Origin: UBA4416 sp043718985
GTDB taxonomy: Bacteria > Bacteroidota > Bacteroidia > B-17B0 > Aurantibacillaceae
DNA length: 8,517 bases
Direction of reading: 5' to 3'
Assembly (NCBI GenBank): GCA_043718985.1
Contig: JAYSUQ010000254.1
Span: forward strand, 1 to 8,517
Shown: positions 6,424-8,517 of the stretch, piece after piece
Layout: each line of letters opens with the position of its first letter
Numbering within the stretch: position 1 is the first letter of the stretch
Made by a program: the position numbers and the translations under genes
Notes under the pieces: generated by a model
What the model was told of the DNA's origin: nothing
The model's database searches: none
What the model saw: the letters and a program-made list of their open reading frames with translations, nothing else

Positions 6424-7887
6424 CTTCATTAATTTAAATCGTTTAAACACTTTATTAATCTCATCAATAATACTAAGTTTTATATTTAAAAACGAAAATA
6501 AAATAACCGTAAAACTGCATCCCACCAATGCTTTAAATAACGGATGTATAGTTGATGGTATGAACAATATTATAGTTGTGCAAATTGCTACTGCAATTAA
6601 CATATAAAACGTGTACATTGTAAATGGTTGCATTTTAAAGCGTATTAAAATATAAGCATATTTTAAAAAATTAAATGTGCCAATTGCAATAAGCATTGCA
6701 AGGGCAGCACCAGCTATACCATAAATAGGTATTAACCAATAATTTGCAATAACCGAAACAACAATTAACACAAATAAAAAAACCGATGCTGCAAAGTATT
6801 TATGCGATAACATAATTACAGATGAGTTAACACCCGTTAATAAATTAAACAATGATGAAAAAGATACGATGTAGAATGCAATTTTACCTTGCTCATATTC
6901 GGCTGGTATAAACATAAAAATTAAATCGATACTTGCCCACAAACAACAAAACAAAACCGAGCCAACAAAAAACATGTATCGGCTACTGAGTTCATAAATT
7001 TTTGCTACTTCGGCAGTATCATTAATATGCCAAGCGTGTGCTATTTTTGGTTGTGCTATGCGCTCCAAACTATTAAAGGGTATTTCCATAATGGCACACA
7101 TCATAACACACGTTGAGTAAATGCCAACTGATTGCAAATTTAAAAAACGACCAATAATTAACTGATCAATAAATTTAATGCCTAACGATGCAAAAGCTGT
7201 ACACATCATTAGTATGGCAAAAAAAGAGAGTTGTTTTAGTTGTAACGTTTTATAAAAAGCCCAATTAATTTTAAACGAAACAGCATTTATTTTTTTTATA
7301 TATGCTAATAATAAAATAAGCTGTAATAAAAAAACACCAATATAGCTTAACACCAAGGTGTGTTTATTTATTAATTGATAATGATAAATAATAATTAGTG
7401 CTAACTGCCCTAACCTAACAAAAACATCGGTTAAAAAAACTGTAAAGGTTGTTTTTAATAACGAGGTACTATAAATTGTGTATAACGATACTAATGATAA
7501 AATATAAGCAAACACTAATGCCTCGTTAAAATATTTTGGAAACTCGGGCGAGTTATGGTAATAATTTACAACTGTTGTTTTATTTAAATAAATAACGCCT
7601 GCTATTAATAACGCACCAATACTTGCAATAATAAGTAACAATGCAAAAAAACCATTGTGTGTATTGGTGTTGTTTTTAATTTTAGGAAAAAAGCGCATAG
7701 TAACGCTACCCATACCCAATGGCATAATAATGGCTGCCATCCAACTAAACGAATACAATAAACGCAACAAGCCAATATCTTCGGCTTTAATTAAATTGGG
7801 CTGAATGTAAATGGTTAAAAAACCTAAAGCCGCACCAAAGTAACTGTACAAAAAATTATTAATGCTTTGTTTTTTAATTTCGCCCAT
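6421..7887 (-). CDS. Polysaccharide/oligosaccharide flippase (Wzx-like, MOP superfamily)
   Basis: A 488-residue inner-membrane protein from ATG 7887-7885 to TAA 6423-6421. It is predicted to flip a lipid-linked oligosaccharide from the cytoplasmic to the periplasmic face during O-antigen, capsule or exopolysaccharide assembly. About 14 hydrophobic segments are visible, near residues 11-30, 41-61, 80-101, 122-144, 150-170, 178-198, 219-240, 252-272, 303-327, 335-358, 365-386, 388-412, 424-444 and 450-469, matching the usual 12-14 helices. Family-type features are the N-terminal MGEIKKQSINN leader into helix 1, EDIGLLRLL at 36-44, and DQLIIGRFLNLQSVGIYS at 241-258, which resembles the D-(3)-G-(2)-L...GxY turn common to this superfamily. 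The substrate cannot be told. It starts 20 bases after the small gene at 8057-7908 and runs directly into the glycosyltransferase, so these genes may share a transcript. MATE-type drug exporters share the fold, but the neighbouring glycosyltransferase favours glycan export. Confidence 0.92.
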   Translation of the reverse strand: MGEIKKQSINNFLYSYFGAALGFLTIYIQPNLIKAEDIGLLRLLYSFSWMAAIIMPLGMGSVTMRFFPKIKNNTNTHNGFFALLLIIASIGALLIAGVIYLNKTTVVNYYHNSPEFPKYFNEALVFAYILSLVSLYTIYSTSLLKTTFTVFLTDVFVRLGQLALIIIYHYQLINKHTLVLSYIGVFLLQLILLLAYIKKINAVSFKINWAFYKTLQLKQLSFFAILMMCTAFASLGIKFIDQLIIGRFLNLQSVGIYSTCVMMCAIMEIPFNSLERIAQPKIAHAWHINDTAEVAKIYELSSRYMFFVGSVLFCCLWASIDLIFMFIPAEYEQGKIAFYIVSFSSLFNLLTGVNSSVIMLSHKYFAASVFLFVLIVVSVIANYWLIPIYGIAGAALAMLIAIGTFNFLKYAYILIRFKMQPFTMYTFYMLIAVAICTTIILFIPSTIHPLFKALVGCSFTVILFSFLNIKLSIIDEINKVFKRFKLMK

Positions 7888-7907
7888 CTACCGATCTAAA
7901 AATAAAA

Positions 7908-8057
7908 TTAAGCACACGGTTTTAGGTGGTTTTTTAGAGATTTTAATTTAAAATAATCAAGAATTTCTTCTTTAGTCATTTTTAATAATTTCTCAGAAAG
8001 TGATAATCGTTGCTCCCTCATAAACATTACGGCATCAAATTGTTTTTTAGTTTTCAT
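7908..8057 (-). CDS. Small protein, probable antitoxin partner of the PIN protein
   Basis: A 49-residue gene, ATG 8057-8055 to TAA 7910-7908. Its sequence opens MKTKKQFDAVMFMREQRLS, continues through SEKLLKMTKEEILDYFK and ends LKPCA. It is charged and probably alpha-helical, with no signal peptide. From memory, short proteins opening with (K)xFDAVxxMRxxRxxLSxK and carrying a MTxEE(I/E)xxY(F/I) stretch accompany PIN-domain genes in Bacteroidota and cyanobacteria, so I infer an antitoxin that binds and blocks the PIN nuclease. Its start overlaps the last 11 bases of the PIN gene in another frame, which suggests coupled synthesis. A second in-frame ATG six bases upstream (8063-8061) would add Met-Arg; an in-frame TGA at 8069-8067 rules out anything longer. 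The order (toxin before antitoxin) is the less common one. I do not recognise a DNA-binding motif. Confidence 0.7.
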   Translation of the reverse strand: MKTKKQFDAVMFMREQRLSLSEKLLKMTKEEILDYFKLKSLKNHLKPCA

Positions 8058-8517
8058 CCTCATAAATCATTAAATCTCTTGGCGAGCGTATTTCTAATAT
8101 TTTATATCCCATTTTAATGTTTATAGCGTTATAGCCTCTAATACGTTGAATATTTACGATATGTTTAAAATTCCAACTAATTAAATAATCTGCTTTATTA
8201 ATAGTTGCTAACGCAATATGCAAACAATCTACAAAACTTGTTTTACCTACCACTTTTTCTTCAATATAAGCATTGGCTAATTCAATTGCCTCTATAGTAT
8301 TTTCAATAAAATATGTATGTTCTATTTTTAAACTTTTAACTAAATCTATAATTTTATTTGGGGCATTTTCTAATTCTTCTTCGGTAACAATAGAGTATAA
8401 AACTGTAAATTCTCCTTTTAAAATCCTTTCAAATAAAGGCTTTGTATATTCTTCAAATTCAATATCAAAATAACCGCCAAAAACTGATGTGTCAATATAT
8501 AATCGTTGTTTAGGATA
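8047..8517 (-). CDS. PIN-domain protein, VapC-type toxin (5' end beyond window)
   Basis: The frame is open from the window edge to TAA 8049-8047, giving 156 residues and nearly the whole domain; the start codon is probably only a few codons outside. PIN domains are Mg2+-dependent ribonucleases, and in VapC toxins they cut tRNA or rRNA to arrest growth. The acidic set is visible: Asp9 in RLYIDTSVFGGYFD, Glu46-48 in VTEEELENAP, Asp97 in SFVDCLHIALA, and the C-terminal polar site in LISWNFKHIVN (113-123). The residue numbers count from the edge. The C-terminus IRSPRDLMIYEDEN is typical of the Bacteroidota/cyanobacterial branch with the SWNFKHI motif. The short internal ATG at 8253-8251 is not a real start, since it would remove the first catalytic residues. 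The stop overlaps the small downstream gene by 11 bases, which supports a toxin-antitoxin pair. Whether it is a toxin or another PIN nuclease is inferred, not shown. Confidence 0.9.
   Translation of the reverse strand, partial: YPKQRLYIDTSVFGGYFDIEFEEYTKPLFERILKGEFTVLYSIVTEEELENAPNKIIDLVKSLKIEHTYFIENTIEAIELANAYIEEKVVGKTSFVDCLHIALATINKADYLISWNFKHIVNIQRIRGYNAINIKMGYKILEIRSPRDLMIYEDEN

Noticed and set aside
8047..8253. A separate 68-residue gene starting at the internal ATG 8253-8251
   Set aside because: The frame stays open to the window edge and the upstream part encodes the PIN N-terminus (RLYIDTSVFGG and the TEEELE segment). The short version would lack the first catalytic residues, so it is the tail of the larger gene.

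Overview
The window is AT-rich (roughly one third GC by eye), and every gene I can support lies on the minus strand and ends in TAA. It looks like chromosome of a Bacteroidota bacterium, probably of the Flavobacteriia/Sphingobacteriia type. The reasons are AT-biased codons, little sign of Shine-Dalgarno sequences, one candidate -7 box of the Bacteroidota form TAnnTTTG, and several protein types common in that phylum: a DHCW-motif cupin, MORN-variant secreted proteins, and a very large secreted protein of unknown function. No tRNA, rRNA, CRISPR array or insertion sequence was seen, and no stretch longer than about 115 bases lacks a gene.

In the direction of transcription (high to low coordinates) the layout is as follows. 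A PIN-domain protein of VapC type (8517 to 8047) is cut by the window edge. Its 3' end overlaps by 11 bases a 49-residue gene (8057 to 7908) that looks like its antitoxin. Twenty bases later comes a Wzx-like polysaccharide flippase (7887 to 6421). A family 4-type glycosyltransferase follows (6420 to 5119), abutting the flippase stop codon, in the same frame, and apparently starting at TTG. After short gaps come a small DHCW-motif cupin (5039 to 4695), thioredoxin reductase trxB (4581 to 3637), a secreted MORN-repeat-variant protein (3574 to 2846), and a secreted protein of more than 920 residues (2762 to beyond position 1).

Flippase and glycosyltransferase form one translationally coupled unit and should act together: the transferase adds a sugar to a lipid-linked glycan on the cytoplasmic face and the flippase moves such a glycan across the inner membrane. 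The toxin-antitoxin-like pair sits directly upstream and may share their transcript. The cupin and trxB are small cytoplasmic housekeeping genes with gaps of 79 and 113 bases ahead of them, so they may have their own promoters. The last two genes encode exported proteins; their shared job, if any, is unknown. The gap between them carries two perfect palindromes and the best promoter candidate in the window.

The items most worth a second look are the overlapping PIN/small-gene pair, the stop/TTG junction between flippase and glycosyltransferase, and the large secreted protein, which is intact over 920 codons but whose function I cannot name.
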